Program-made: the position numbers and the translations under genes
Part shown: one piece after another, positions 55,588 to 63,754 of the stretch
Layout of the letters: every line of letters starts with the position of its first letter
Numbering within the stretch: the first letter of the stretch is position 1
Source: Dichelobacter nodosus
GTDB lineage: Bacteria; Pseudomonadota; Gammaproteobacteria; Cardiobacteriales; Cardiobacteriaceae
NCBI RefSeq assembly: GCF_001263335.1
Contig: NZ_LGVW01000028.1
Location: 222,001 to 286,000 of the forward strand
DNA: 64,000 bases
Reading direction: 5' to 3'
The notes under the pieces: model-generated
What the model was told of the DNA's origin: nothing
Seen by the model: the letters and a program-made list of their open reading frames with translations, nothing else
Database searches by the model: none

Positions 55588-56400
55588 ATGCAGGATTACA
55601 TTTTACCGATCGCCGCTTTGTGTCGCACGACATCTGCGGCGATTTTGCGTTTTTACGGTCAAAAAGAACATTTACACGTTCAAGAAAAATCCAATCATAC
55701 GCCGTTGACGAATGCTGATTTAACCGCGCACCGCCTTTTAAGCGAGGGTTTGCCGAACATTCTGCCTTTGCCCGTGGTCAGTGAAGAATCGAGTCATACA
55801 TTAAAAACGGCTTCACTACGCGATTATTGGCTCATTGATCCCATCGACGGCACCAAAGAATTCATCGCCCAAACGGGGGAATTTTGCATTTGCATCGCGC
55901 GCATTTACCAGCATCACCCGATTTTTGGACTGATTTATGCGCCAACCACGCATCAATATTGGTATGCAATCGCCGGCGAAGGCGCATATACCAAGAATAA
56001 TCAAGGCATTACGAAACGGCTTTTCTGCCGCCGCCCGAATAATCAATTCACCGTGATTACCGCAAAACCGCAAATGCACCAAAATATCCGCCAATATTTA
56101 CATGCCATTTTTCCCGATGATGATTATCAGCACATTGCTTGCGGCAGCGCTTTAAAATTTTGTTTCATCGCTGAAGGTAAAGCAGATTTATATCCCAAAC
56201 TCGCGGCAAAAACCTGCGAATGGGATACGGCTGCCGGCGATATTTTGCTACACGAAGCGCAAGGCGGTTTGCGTTATTTGGGTAATACTTCATTGCGTTA
56301 CGGCATTGCTGATGATCCTTTAAATCCGCCCTTTCTTGCTTTTGCTCACTGTTCGGAAGAACGCATTCAAGCGTGGTTTGAACAAATTTCTGTGCGATAG
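55588..56400 (+). CDS. cysQ: 3'(2'),5'-bisphosphate nucleotidase CysQ
   Basis: The 270-residue inositol-monophosphatase-fold enzyme removes 3'-phosphate from PAP, the by-product of sulfate assimilation. SNHTPLTNADLTAHRLLSEG, PVVSEESS, YWLIDPIDGTKEFIAQTGEF (metal ligands DPIDGT) and CEWDTAAGDILLHEAQGG are typical. The ATG at 55588 gives the family N-terminus (MQDYILPIAALC); the longer frame overlaps rplS. Confidence 0.94.
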   Translation: MQDYILPIAALCRTTSAAILRFYGQKEHLHVQEKSNHTPLTNADLTAHRLLSEGLPNILPLPVVSEESSHTLKTASLRDYWLIDPIDGTKEFIAQTGEFCICIARIYQHHPIFGLIYAPTTHQYWYAIAGEGAYTKNNQGITKRLFCRRPNNQFTVITAKPQMHQNIRQYLHAIFPDDDYQHIACGSALKFCFIAEGKADLYPKLAAKTCEWDTAAGDILLHEAQGGLRYLGNTSLRYGIADDPLNPPFLAFAHCSEERIQAWFEQISVR

Positions 56401-56478
56401 CGCGATTTGAAAAACCCGCGCCGCCGTTGATTTCGTCTCTATGTTAAAATTTTTCAAAAATACAATGAGGAAATATTT

Positions 56479-57663
56479 ATGAAAAAAAGTGACGTTATCG
56501 TCGTGGGCGCAGGTCCCGCGGGATTGAGTTTTTGCCGCGCACTTGCCGATAGTCAACTCAACATGACGCTCATCGATCCGCATTGCGCTGATGAATTAGC
56601 CACCGCGTCTTATGACGGTCGCGAAATTGCGCTCACGCACCCTTCAAAAGAAATACTGCAACAGTTGGGCATCTGGCAAAAAATCCCCGAACACGAAATT
56701 TATCAGCTGCGCGATGCCAAAGTCGTTAACGGTTGCGATGTTCGCGCTTTGCATTTTCCTCAACCAACGCACAATAGCAAAAAACAACCCATTGATAATT
56801 TAGGCTATTTTGTATCGAATTATCAAATTCGCCGCGCCGCGTATGCTGCCGTATCAACGCAAGAAAATATCCATTGGCGTTTAGAACAACGCGTTGCCAG
56901 CGCTCGTTGTAATGATGATTGCGCAACCGTGACCTTAACCAACGGTGAAACTTTAACCGCGGATTTATTAATCGCCGCCGACAGTCGTTTTTCCACCATT
57001 CGTCAACAAATTGGAATCGCTGCCGATTTGCACGATTTCGCGCGTACGGTCATCGTTTTTCGCGTGGAGCACGAAATCCCGCATCAACAAACCGCTTACG
57101 AATGTTTTTTTTACGGTAACACTTTGGCTTTATTACCACTTTCTGAACACATCACCAATTGCGTGGTAACGATTGATACGCAAAAATTGCCGCAATTTAT
57201 GGCGTTAACCCAAGAAGAATGGGCAGAAACCATCAGCGAACAAATTGCGCACCGTTTTGGAAAAATGCGCGTTATCAGCGAATTGCATCATTATCCTTTA
57301 ATGGCGGTTCACGCGCGCCAGTTTTATGCGCCTCATTGCGCTTTAATTGGCGATGCGGCGTGCGGCATGCACCCAGTTACCGCGCAAGGGTTTAATTTGG
57401 GACTAAAAAGTCAACACATTTTAAGCCGATTAATCATACAAGCCGCGGAACAAGGAAAAAGCATCGCCGCGCCCCAACTTTTAAAAAACTATAACCGCCG
57501 TCATCAAATCAATACGCGTCCGCTTTATCACGGCACCAATCACATCGTTCATTTGTTTACGCGTGAAACCCGTGCCGCACGATTTTTGCGGCGGCATATC
57601 GTGCAAATTAGCGACCGTTTTTCCCCGTTAAAACATTTAATCAGCCGACAATTAACCGGTTAA
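56479..57663 (+). CDS. UbiH/COQ6-family FAD monooxygenase
   Basis: The 394-residue flavoprotein has the FAD-binding VIVVGAGPAGLSFCRALADS, YDGREIALTHPSKEIL, LLIAADSRFSTIRQQIGIAA and GDAACGMHPVTAQGFNLGLK. These are the three motifs of the UbiH/COQ6 group that hydroxylates the ubiquinone ring. Which ring position is modified cannot be told by eye. AATGAGGAAATATTT precedes the ATG. It stands alone between cysQ and the IalB-like gene. Confidence 0.9.
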   Translation: MKKSDVIVVGAGPAGLSFCRALADSQLNMTLIDPHCADELATASYDGREIALTHPSKEILQQLGIWQKIPEHEIYQLRDAKVVNGCDVRALHFPQPTHNSKKQPIDNLGYFVSNYQIRRAAYAAVSTQENIHWRLEQRVASARCNDDCATVTLTNGETLTADLLIAADSRFSTIRQQIGIAADLHDFARTVIVFRVEHEIPHQQTAYECFFYGNTLALLPLSEHITNCVVTIDTQKLPQFMALTQEEWAETISEQIAHRFGKMRVISELHHYPLMAVHARQFYAPHCALIGDAACGMHPVTAQGFNLGLKSQHILSRLIIQAAEQGKSIAAPQLLKNYNRRHQINTRPLYHGTNHIVHLFTRETRAARFLRRHIVQISDRFSPLKHLISRQLTG

Positions 57664-57889
57664 CATGGCAAAAACTAAAAAGCAATGATCCAAACATGGA
57701 TTTTTTGTAAATATTATTTGCCGGACACCAGCGGCACTTGCTAAACTGCCCACTCCTTTTAAAAATCGTTTTGCCGGCATTTTCCCGACGATTAAATCAA
57801 AGATTGCAGCGATTTTTTCCGATGAACCGTCGCGGAATATGCCAAAACGCTTTATTTTTAGCGTCAAAATTTATGGAGTAATGATTTAA
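57664..57889 (+). other. 226-base gap with possible coding remnant
   Basis: No gene with a good start was found. On plus, a frame without a start codon runs to about 57889 and reads FAGIFPTIKSKIAAIFSDEP and similar. It has no recognised family. A 71-codon minus frame in the same place looks like its shadow. The promoter of the following gene should also lie here; no clear one was seen. Confidence 0.3.
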
Positions 57890-58360
57890 ATGAATATCAC
57901 GCAAAAACTCATTCTTGCATCGCTTCTTTCTTGCGCTGCCACGTTGACTTCTGCCGCGATTAAAGAAGGGCAAGCATATGGCGACTGGAAAGGCGTTTGC
58001 CAAGAGAAAGAATGTGGCATCATTCAATTGGTTAATAATCAAAATAATATGCCTGTTGGGCGGATTGTGCTGCGCAAATTGCCGCAAACGGGAAATACGC
58101 CCGTGATGATCGTCACCGTGCCGTTGGGCGTTAATTTGCATGCCGGTTTGGGTATGGCAGTTGATAATAAAGAAATTTTGAAAGCTCCTTTTGATTTCTG
58201 CGATCCCAGCGGTTGTAACGTTGCTATTCCTTTAGCAGGCGATAAAATTTCTGCGCTGCAAAAAGGCAATAAACTTCAAGTTGCCGCCTTTATTGGTGAC
58301 GAGCAACAAATGATGGAATTCTCATTAAAGGGCATTACAAACGCGATCAAAGCGCTTTAA
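57890..58360 (+). CDS. Invasion-associated locus B (IalB) family protein
   Basis: The 156-residue protein has a signal peptide (KLILASLLSCAATLTSA) and the IalB-type core: YGDWKGVCQEKECGIIQLVN, VGRIVLRKLPQTGNTPVMIV, TVPLGVNLHAGLGMAVDNKE, PFDFCDPSGCNVAIPLAGDK. Four cysteines in CxxxxC-like pairs (CQEKEC, CDPSGC) probably form disulfides in the periplasm. The family was named from Bartonella; its role is unclear, and many members are ordinary periplasmic proteins. TTTATGGAG lies upstream of the ATG. Confidence 0.82.
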   Translation: MNITQKLILASLLSCAATLTSAAIKEGQAYGDWKGVCQEKECGIIQLVNNQNNMPVGRIVLRKLPQTGNTPVMIVTVPLGVNLHAGLGMAVDNKEILKAPFDFCDPSGCNVAIPLAGDKISALQKGNKLQVAAFIGDEQQMMEFSLKGITNAIKAL

Positions 58361-58395
58361 CAATTGCCTAATTTATTGATTAAAAAGGATTTTAA

Positions 58396-59070
58396 ATGAC
58401 TACTTTAGCTTCCCCAGATGGGATTGTGTTTGATTGTGACGCTACGCTTTCCGCCGTTGCTGGTATTGATGCGCTGGCAGATTTTAAGCATAAAGAAAAA
58501 GAAATTGCGAAAATTAACAACCAATTAAAGGTTGGAAGTATCAGCGCTGAAGTTGCTTATCGCAAACGCATTGATGCGTTAACGCCTTCTCGCAGCGATT
58601 TAGAAATTCTTGCTAACCGTTATTTAGAACAAATCACCGAAGGCGCCGCCGATGTGATCGTTTCTTTGCGTGCGCGCGGCATTCGCGTTGGCATTGTGAG
58701 CACGGGATTACGCGAGGCGATTTTACCGCTGGCAGCGCAATTACACATTGCCAAAGAAGACGTTTTCGCCGTTGATTTATTGCTCGATGCTGAGGGCAAT
58801 TATTTCAATATCGTGCCAACGCCTTTAATGGGTAAAGCCGGCAAAGCCGAAATGATCAAGATGTGGAAAAAACAACATCAACTAAACTGCGTTTATATGG
58901 TTGGTGACAACATGACCGATATCGCAGCTAAAGCTGATGAAGCTGCTGATGCCGTGATTGGTTACGGCGGCATTGTTGCGCGTCCTGAAGTCGAAAAAGC
59001 GGCGGATATTTTTTACCGTCAAACCGATTTGCGCGGTCTCATTCAACTTTTAAAACCCAGAGGCGCATAA
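58396..59070 (+). CDS. HAD-family phosphatase, SerB-like
   Basis: The 224-residue protein has HAD motif I FDCDATLSAVAGIDALADF with DCDAT, motif II VGIVSTGLREAI, motif III region with MGKAGKAEMI and motif IV VYMVGDNMTDIAAKADEAAD. A cap domain follows motif I. This matches the phosphoserine phosphatase group (L-phosphoserine to serine), but the SerB N-terminal ACT-like part is absent, so the substrate is inferred. AAAAAGGA is upstream of the ATG. Confidence 0.8.
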   Translation: MTTLASPDGIVFDCDATLSAVAGIDALADFKHKEKEIAKINNQLKVGSISAEVAYRKRIDALTPSRSDLEILANRYLEQITEGAADVIVSLRARGIRVGIVSTGLREAILPLAAQLHIAKEDVFAVDLLLDAEGNYFNIVPTPLMGKAGKAEMIKMWKKQHQLNCVYMVGDNMTDIAAKADEAADAVIGYGGIVARPEVEKAADIFYRQTDLRGLIQLLKPRGA

Positions 59071-59125
59071 ATTAAAACCGTTTTTATTGTCGTTAACGAA
59101 ATGGGACTTTAAAAGCGTTTTCATC

Positions 59126-59155
59126 GCATGACGCCAAATGCGTCATGCTTTTTGC
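59126..59155 (+). terminator. Terminator after the SerB-like gene
   Basis: Stem GCATGACGC / GCGTCATGC (9 bp), loop CAAAT, followed by TTTTT. It acts on plus; on minus no T-run follows, though it lies just after the mliC-like stop. Confidence 0.9.
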
Positions 59156-59163
59156 GTTTTACA

Positions 59164-59529
59164 CTATTTCGCGCGGCAAGTGGTTTCAACGAGATTGCCG
59201 TATTGATCATAAAAACTAAATGCAGCTTCTTTATTTTTGGTATGCCATTCGGTGCGTTTACCAAATAATCCTTGTTCATTGAGATAAAGTTCGCCAGAAG
59301 CAGCCGGTGCAATCGTCAATTGCGTAGCGTCTTCATTCAACATTAATGAAACTTGCTCATCATTGAGTTGTTTAATTCCGACTGCTAACCCATTTTCACA
59401 GTCATAAGATTCATAGCCCGCCACCACAGGACGTTGTTCTGCAACATTTGTGCTTTCTGGAGAAGACACACAAGCCGTACTCAAGAAAAATGCAGCGCCA
59501 GCTAACAAGAAATAATTTTTTTTCATCAT
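59164..59529 (-). CDS. MliC-like lipoprotein (C-type lysozyme inhibitor family)
   Basis: The 121-residue protein has a lipobox (LSTAC), then the MliC fold: YESYDCENGLAVGIKQLNDE, QLTIAPAASGELYLNEQGLF, TEWHTKNKEAAFSF and a final TTCRAK cysteine that can pair with the cysteine in DCENG. MliC-type lipoproteins inhibit host C-type lysozyme from the envelope. A serine (AASGE) that in the family enters the lysozyme site is present. Divergent from the DEAD-box gene region. Confidence 0.85.
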   Translation of the reverse strand: MMKKNYFLLAGAAFFLSTACVSSPESTNVAEQRPVVAGYESYDCENGLAVGIKQLNDEQVSLMLNEDATQLTIAPAASGELYLNEQGLFGKRTEWHTKNKEAAFSFYDQYGNLVETTCRAK

Positions 59530-59709
59530 AGATTCCTTTTCGTCTAACTATGGGGGTTTCACTATACCGCAATTATTTTGCAAAAAGAGATTATTTTTAA
59601 CCAAAATTATTGCATTAAACAATCAATAAAACTTTACGCACCACCATCGCCGTTTACCAAATTAATGAAAAACCGCAACAACGTCGCCACGCAAAATAAT
59701 TGAAATTCA

Positions 59710-59737
59710 TTGCTTTTGCTCTTGATGTGCGTATAAT
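59710..59737 (+). promoter_or_regulatory. Promoter of the DEAD-box helicase gene
   Basis: TTGCTT (59710-59715) and a perfect TATAAT (59732-59737) are 16 bases apart. The start of transcription should be near 59744, giving a leader of about 140 bases. The 59530-59709 part of the gap is A/T-rich and holds only the mliC upstream region; I see nothing else in it. Confidence 0.75.
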
Positions 59738-59743
59738 CCGCCG

Positions 59744-59885
59744 CTTACGTCCATCGCCCGCGATCCTGCGCAGTTTCTGCTTTCTGATTGTTGCCGATGA
59801 TTTTGTCGCTACGCGACCTACGGCAACACCGCTTCTATGCTCATTTTCATGATGATGCGGCTGCCCCTTCCTTAAAGGAACCCTC
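59744..59885 (+). promoter_or_regulatory. Structured 5' leader of the DEAD-box helicase gene
   Basis: A hairpin can form from GTTGCCG (59790-59796) and CGGCAAC (59821-59827), with an inner stem GTCGC / GCGAC (59805-59817). A second pairing CCGC (59829-59832) / GCGG (59857-59860) follows. CCTT (59866-59869) can pair with the ribosome binding site AAGG (59875-59878). Such a long, folded leader is common for RNA-helicase genes that respond to cold or to their own product, but no regulation is shown here. Confidence 0.45.
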
Positions 59886-61214
59886 ATGAATAATACGTTC
59901 TCCGAACTCGGACTATCCACGCAAATTCTGCGTACCATTAGCCGTCACGGTTACGAAAAACCCACGCCCATTCAAGCGCGCGCCATTCCTTTGGCTTTGC
60001 AAGGACGCGATCTTTTGTTATCCGCGCAAACTGGCTCCGGAAAAACCGCAGCGTTTGTGCTACCCATACTGCAACAACTCGCCGCAGAACCAACCAAAAG
60101 CAAATTGCCGCGCGCGTTAATCGTCATTCCGACGCGTGAACTCGCGCAACAAGTGCAAGACAGCGTTTTTCAATACAGCCGTGAATTCAAAGAATTATAT
60201 TCAATCACGCTCGTTGGCGGCACAGCTTATCAAAAACAAATCCGCGCTTTGAAAAAAGGCGTATCCATCGTGGTGGCAACGCCTGGACGCCTGCTCGATC
60301 ACGTTCGTGAAGGTCATTTAGATTTATCACAAATCCGTTATTTAGTGTTAGATGAAGCCGATCGCATGCTGGATATGGGTTTTTCCGACGATATGCACGC
60401 CATCATCAAACAATGTCCCCAAAATCGCCAAACCATCATGAGCTCGGCAACATGGGACGGCAACGTTGGCAAAATCGCCGCAGGTTTTACGCACAACGCC
60501 GAAAAAATCATCATTGCCCCCGAAACCAGCCACATTGAAGAAATCAGTTATTTCACCGACGATCAAGCGCATAAAAACGCCGTTTTAGATCGTTTATTAG
60601 CTGATGAAGCAGTCACACAATGCATTGTTTTTACTGCAACAAAATCAACCACCGAAACCGTTGCTCATCATTTATATGAAAACGGTTTTCAAGCGCAATT
60701 TTTACACGGCGATTTACAACAACAAAAACGCAATCGCATCATCGAACGTTTTCGTAACGGGCAAATTAACGTTTTAGTCGCCACCGATATCGCCGCGCGC
60801 GGCATTGATATTCCTGCGATTAGCCACGTTATTAATTATGATTTACCGCGCCAAAGTGAAGATTATGTGCACCGAATTGGACGCAGCGGACGCGCCGGAC
60901 GCAGCGGCGTTGCCTTGAATTTAGTCAGCCTCACCGACCGCGCAGCAATGGCACATATTGAACGCTATTTAAAACGCGCCATTAAAACTGATGTTTTAGA
61001 AGGTTTGGAACCCACAAAAGTACCGAGCAAGAAAAAACCAAGCAGTGGACGCGGCAAAACGTGGCAAGCGCGCGGCGCAAAAAATGGAAGTCGTGCAAAT
61101 AGTGAAGCAAAATCTGCGCGCGGCAATTGGCATGACCGCAAAACGGGCAAAATAACCGTCGCGCGAAAAAGAAGCCGCGCCGAGGGCAAATCTTTTGCAC
61201 ACCGCGCTTCATAA
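59886..61214 (+). CDS. DEAD-box ATP-dependent RNA helicase (RhlE-like)
   Basis: The 442-residue protein has the Q motif TFSELGLSTQ with PTPIQARAIPLAL, Walker A AQTGSGKTAAF, PTRELAQQ, ATPGRLLDH, VLDEADRMLDMGF, SAT, ATDIAARGIDIP and HRIGRSGRAGR. A basic, low-complexity C-terminal tail (about 375-442: KKKPSSGRGKTW, RKRSRAEGKS) follows. RhlE group proteins assist ribosome assembly and RNA turnover. Precise subtype (RhlE, SrmB or RhlB) is inferred; RhlE fits best by tail and motif form. The Shine-Dalgarno site AAAGGAA precedes the ATG. Confidence 0.9.
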   Translation: MNNTFSELGLSTQILRTISRHGYEKPTPIQARAIPLALQGRDLLLSAQTGSGKTAAFVLPILQQLAAEPTKSKLPRALIVIPTRELAQQVQDSVFQYSREFKELYSITLVGGTAYQKQIRALKKGVSIVVATPGRLLDHVREGHLDLSQIRYLVLDEADRMLDMGFSDDMHAIIKQCPQNRQTIMSSATWDGNVGKIAAGFTHNAEKIIIAPETSHIEEISYFTDDQAHKNAVLDRLLADEAVTQCIVFTATKSTTETVAHHLYENGFQAQFLHGDLQQQKRNRIIERFRNGQINVLVATDIAARGIDIPAISHVINYDLPRQSEDYVHRIGRSGRAGRSGVALNLVSLTDRAAMAHIERYLKRAIKTDVLEGLEPTKVPSKKKPSSGRGKTWQARGAKNGSRANSEAKSARGNWHDRKTGKITVARKRSRAEGKSFAHRAS

Positions 61215-61233
61215 CATCAAAAATTAATTTTAA

Positions 61234-61268
61234 AAAAGTCCTCTTTATTGAGGGCTTTTATTTTTTCA
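61234..61268. terminator. Terminator between helicase gene and recG
   Basis: Stem AAAGTCCTC / GAGGGCTTT (with one G-T pair), loop TTTATT, with T-runs on both strands. It stops plus transcription and can also stop recG on minus, since both genes converge here. Confidence 0.85.
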
Positions 61269-61287
61269 GTTTAAAAACCTGCGTTTT

Positions 61288-63342
61288 TTATACCCGCAAA
61301 TAATGCGTTTTATCGTGCAACCAACGCTTTTGTAAAACCGCAGCAAAAGCTTTATCTTCGCACAACCATGTTTCCACCCATTGGGCAACATGCGGTAAAT
61401 GAGCATAATCACGCGTTAAATCAGCAAGATAAAATCCATTTTCTCCGGTTTGTTTGGTGCCCAATAATTCGCCGGCGCCGCGCAAAAGTAAATCTTCTTC
61501 GGCAATTTGAAATCCGTCCGTTGTAGCGCGCATCACCGCCAGCCGCCGCTGCGCATTTTCTCCCAACGGCGCTTGATATAACAATACGCAATAAGATTGT
61601 TGCGACCCGCGCCCCACCCGTCCGCGTAATTGATGCAATTGCGATAAACCAAAACGTTCCGCATTTTCAATAATCATCAGCGTGGCATTAGCAACGTCAA
61701 CGCCGACTTCAATCACGGTGGTTGCCACCAAAATATCAACAGCGCCGGCAGCGAAAGCTTCCATTTTTTCACGGCGCGCGTCGGACGATAGTTTTCCGTG
61801 TACAAACTCAACGCGCAAATCGGGCAATGAACGTTGCAAATAAGCCGTCATCGCTTCCCCGTTTTCGCAAACGAATACATCGGATTCCTCAATAAAAGGA
61901 CATACCCAATAAGCTTGTTGCCCTTTTCGACAAACGGCGCCCAAACGCGCAATCAAAGTATCGCGATGATGATTGCTCATGACCGCGGTTTGTATGGATT
62001 TCCGTCCCGCAGGCAATTGATCGATGATGGAAGTGGATAATTTTCCGTACAAACTCATGGCTAAAGTCCGCGGGATCGGCGTCGCTGTTAAAATTAATTG
62101 ATGCGGCGCCCATTCTTCATGACTTTTATCTTGTAATTGAAAACGTTGATGCACACCAAAACGATGTTGTTCATCAATAATAATCAGCGCCAAACGATGG
62201 TAATTTACTTGCGATTGAAACAAAGCATGAGTGCCGACAATTAATGCCGCTTCGCCGCGTTCAATAGCTTTTAACCGCGCTCTTTTGGTTTTTGCTGATA
62301 ATTTTCCCGTTAATAAAACCGGTTCAATCGCGCTCAATTTCAATAATTTTTTCATGTTGGCGGCGTGTTGTTCGGCTAATAATTCGGTTGGCGCCATAAA
62401 GGCGACTTGTTTACCTGCGGCAATGGCTTGCAAAGCCGCTAAAAGCGCGATCACCGTTTTTCCAGAACCAACATCGCCTTGCACCAAACGCATCATTGGC
62501 GCGTTTTTTGCTAAATCTGCGGCAATTTCCGCGTGAACACGTTTTTGTGCGGCGGTTAAAGTAAACGGCAACGCCGCGATAAATTGTTGAATCAGTACGC
62601 TATTTTCTGGCAATTCCGGCGCCGTTTTTTGTTGTTGATGCATTCGTGCCTGCGTAAACGATAATTGGTGCGCACACAATTCTTCCATAATTAACCGCTG
62701 ACGCGCTGGGTGTTGCGGTAAAAGTAAAGCATTGGGATCTGCGGTTAAAGGCGGTTGGTGCAAAATGCGCAATGCTTGCGCCAGCGACAAAAAACCTTTT
62801 TGCGTTAAAGCATCGGTTTCCGAAATAACTAATTGTTTTAAAACATCATTTATCGCTTGTTGCCAATGCGCCTGCGTGAGTCCTTGAACGCTTGAATAAA
62901 TGGGATACCACGTTTTCGGAAGCGGCGGCAAATGTTCATTAGTAAGCCACGTAATCTCTGGGTGCGACATTTCCGGCAACGCAAAACTGCGGTTAATTTT
63001 GCCGTAAAACAAACCCCAACGCCCCGCGCGAAAGGTTTTTATTTGATTGGGGTAAAAATGAAAATAACGTAAGTAGAGTTCGCCGCCGGCGCGGTCGCGC
63101 AATAAAACCGTTAAGACGGGGCGGCGGTATTGTTGAATTTCTGCGCGTATAACTTGCCCGTGCACAAAAGCCGTCTGCCCGTCTTGCAAATCATTCATTG
63201 CGGTTAAACGCGAATGATCTTCATAACGCTGCGGCAAATGCAGCAATAAATCGCGGATTGTTTTGACGTCTGCGCGCAAAAAAGCCCGAGTACGGTAAGG
63301 ACTCAGGCTTAAAATGGCATTTAATTCTGCGGAAAAATCCAC
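61288..63342 (-). CDS. recG: ATP-dependent DNA helicase RecG
   Basis: The 684-residue enzyme reverses stalled replication forks. An N-terminal wedge/OB region (about 50-160) is followed by motif I VQGDVGSGKTVIALLAALQA, motif II IIDEQHRFGVHQRFQL, LTATPIPRTLAMSLYGKL, ATTVIEVGVDVANATLMIIE and QLHQLRGRVGRGSQQSYC. Length fits (E. coli 693). It lies 2 bases after the ridA stop, in the order spoT-ridA-recG. Confidence 0.97.
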   Translation of the reverse strand: MDFSAELNAILSLSPYRTRAFLRADVKTIRDLLLHLPQRYEDHSRLTAMNDLQDGQTAFVHGQVIRAEIQQYRRPVLTVLLRDRAGGELYLRYFHFYPNQIKTFRAGRWGLFYGKINRSFALPEMSHPEITWLTNEHLPPLPKTWYPIYSSVQGLTQAHWQQAINDVLKQLVISETDALTQKGFLSLAQALRILHQPPLTADPNALLLPQHPARQRLIMEELCAHQLSFTQARMHQQQKTAPELPENSVLIQQFIAALPFTLTAAQKRVHAEIAADLAKNAPMMRLVQGDVGSGKTVIALLAALQAIAAGKQVAFMAPTELLAEQHAANMKKLLKLSAIEPVLLTGKLSAKTKRARLKAIERGEAALIVGTHALFQSQVNYHRLALIIIDEQHRFGVHQRFQLQDKSHEEWAPHQLILTATPIPRTLAMSLYGKLSTSIIDQLPAGRKSIQTAVMSNHHRDTLIARLGAVCRKGQQAYWVCPFIEESDVFVCENGEAMTAYLQRSLPDLRVEFVHGKLSSDARREKMEAFAAGAVDILVATTVIEVGVDVANATLMIIENAERFGLSQLHQLRGRVGRGSQQSYCVLLYQAPLGENAQRRLAVMRATTDGFQIAEEDLLLRGAGELLGTKQTGENGFYLADLTRDYAHLPHVAQWVETWLCEDKAFAAVLQKRWLHDKTHYLRV

Positions 63343-63344
63343 TA

Positions 63345-63728
63345 TTAATCCACAACTAATACAAGCTCAACTTCAACCATCGCATCTTTGGGTAAACGGC
63401 TGACTTCTACCGCAGAACGCGCAGGATACGGTGCTGAAAAATAGCTCGCCATCATATCGTTGAAAACGGCAAAATTATTCATATCAGAAATGAAAACGTT
63501 TACTTTCACAACTTTACTAAAATCGGTGCCGGCGGCAGCGCAAACGGCTTTTAAGTTTTCAAAAACTTGTTTGGCTTGTGCTTTAAAATCGCCAGCAACA
63601 ATAGCGCCAGTTTTCGGATCGAGCGGAATTTGTCCTGATGTATAAATCAAATTACCAGCGCGAATGGCTTGTGAATAAGGTCCGATTGCTTTCGGGGCAT
63701 TATCAGAATGAATAACCGTTTTAGTCAT
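63345..63728 (-). CDS. ridA: Reactive intermediate deaminase RidA (YjgF family)
   Basis: The 127-residue protein hydrolyses reactive enamine/imine intermediates. DNAPKAIGPYSQAIRAGNLI, YTSGQIPLDPKTGAIVAGDF, VVKVNVFISDMNNFAVFNDM and PARSAVEVSRLPKDAMVEVE with the catalytic arginine are present. It lies between spoT and recG, an arrangement seen in other gammaproteobacteria. Confidence 0.97.
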   Translation of the reverse strand: MTKTVIHSDNAPKAIGPYSQAIRAGNLIYTSGQIPLDPKTGAIVAGDFKAQAKQVFENLKAVCAAAGTDFSKVVKVNVFISDMNNFAVFNDMMASYFSAPYPARSAVEVSRLPKDAMVEVELVLVVD

Positions 63729-63754
63729 AATTTACTCCTATTGATTAATAAAAA

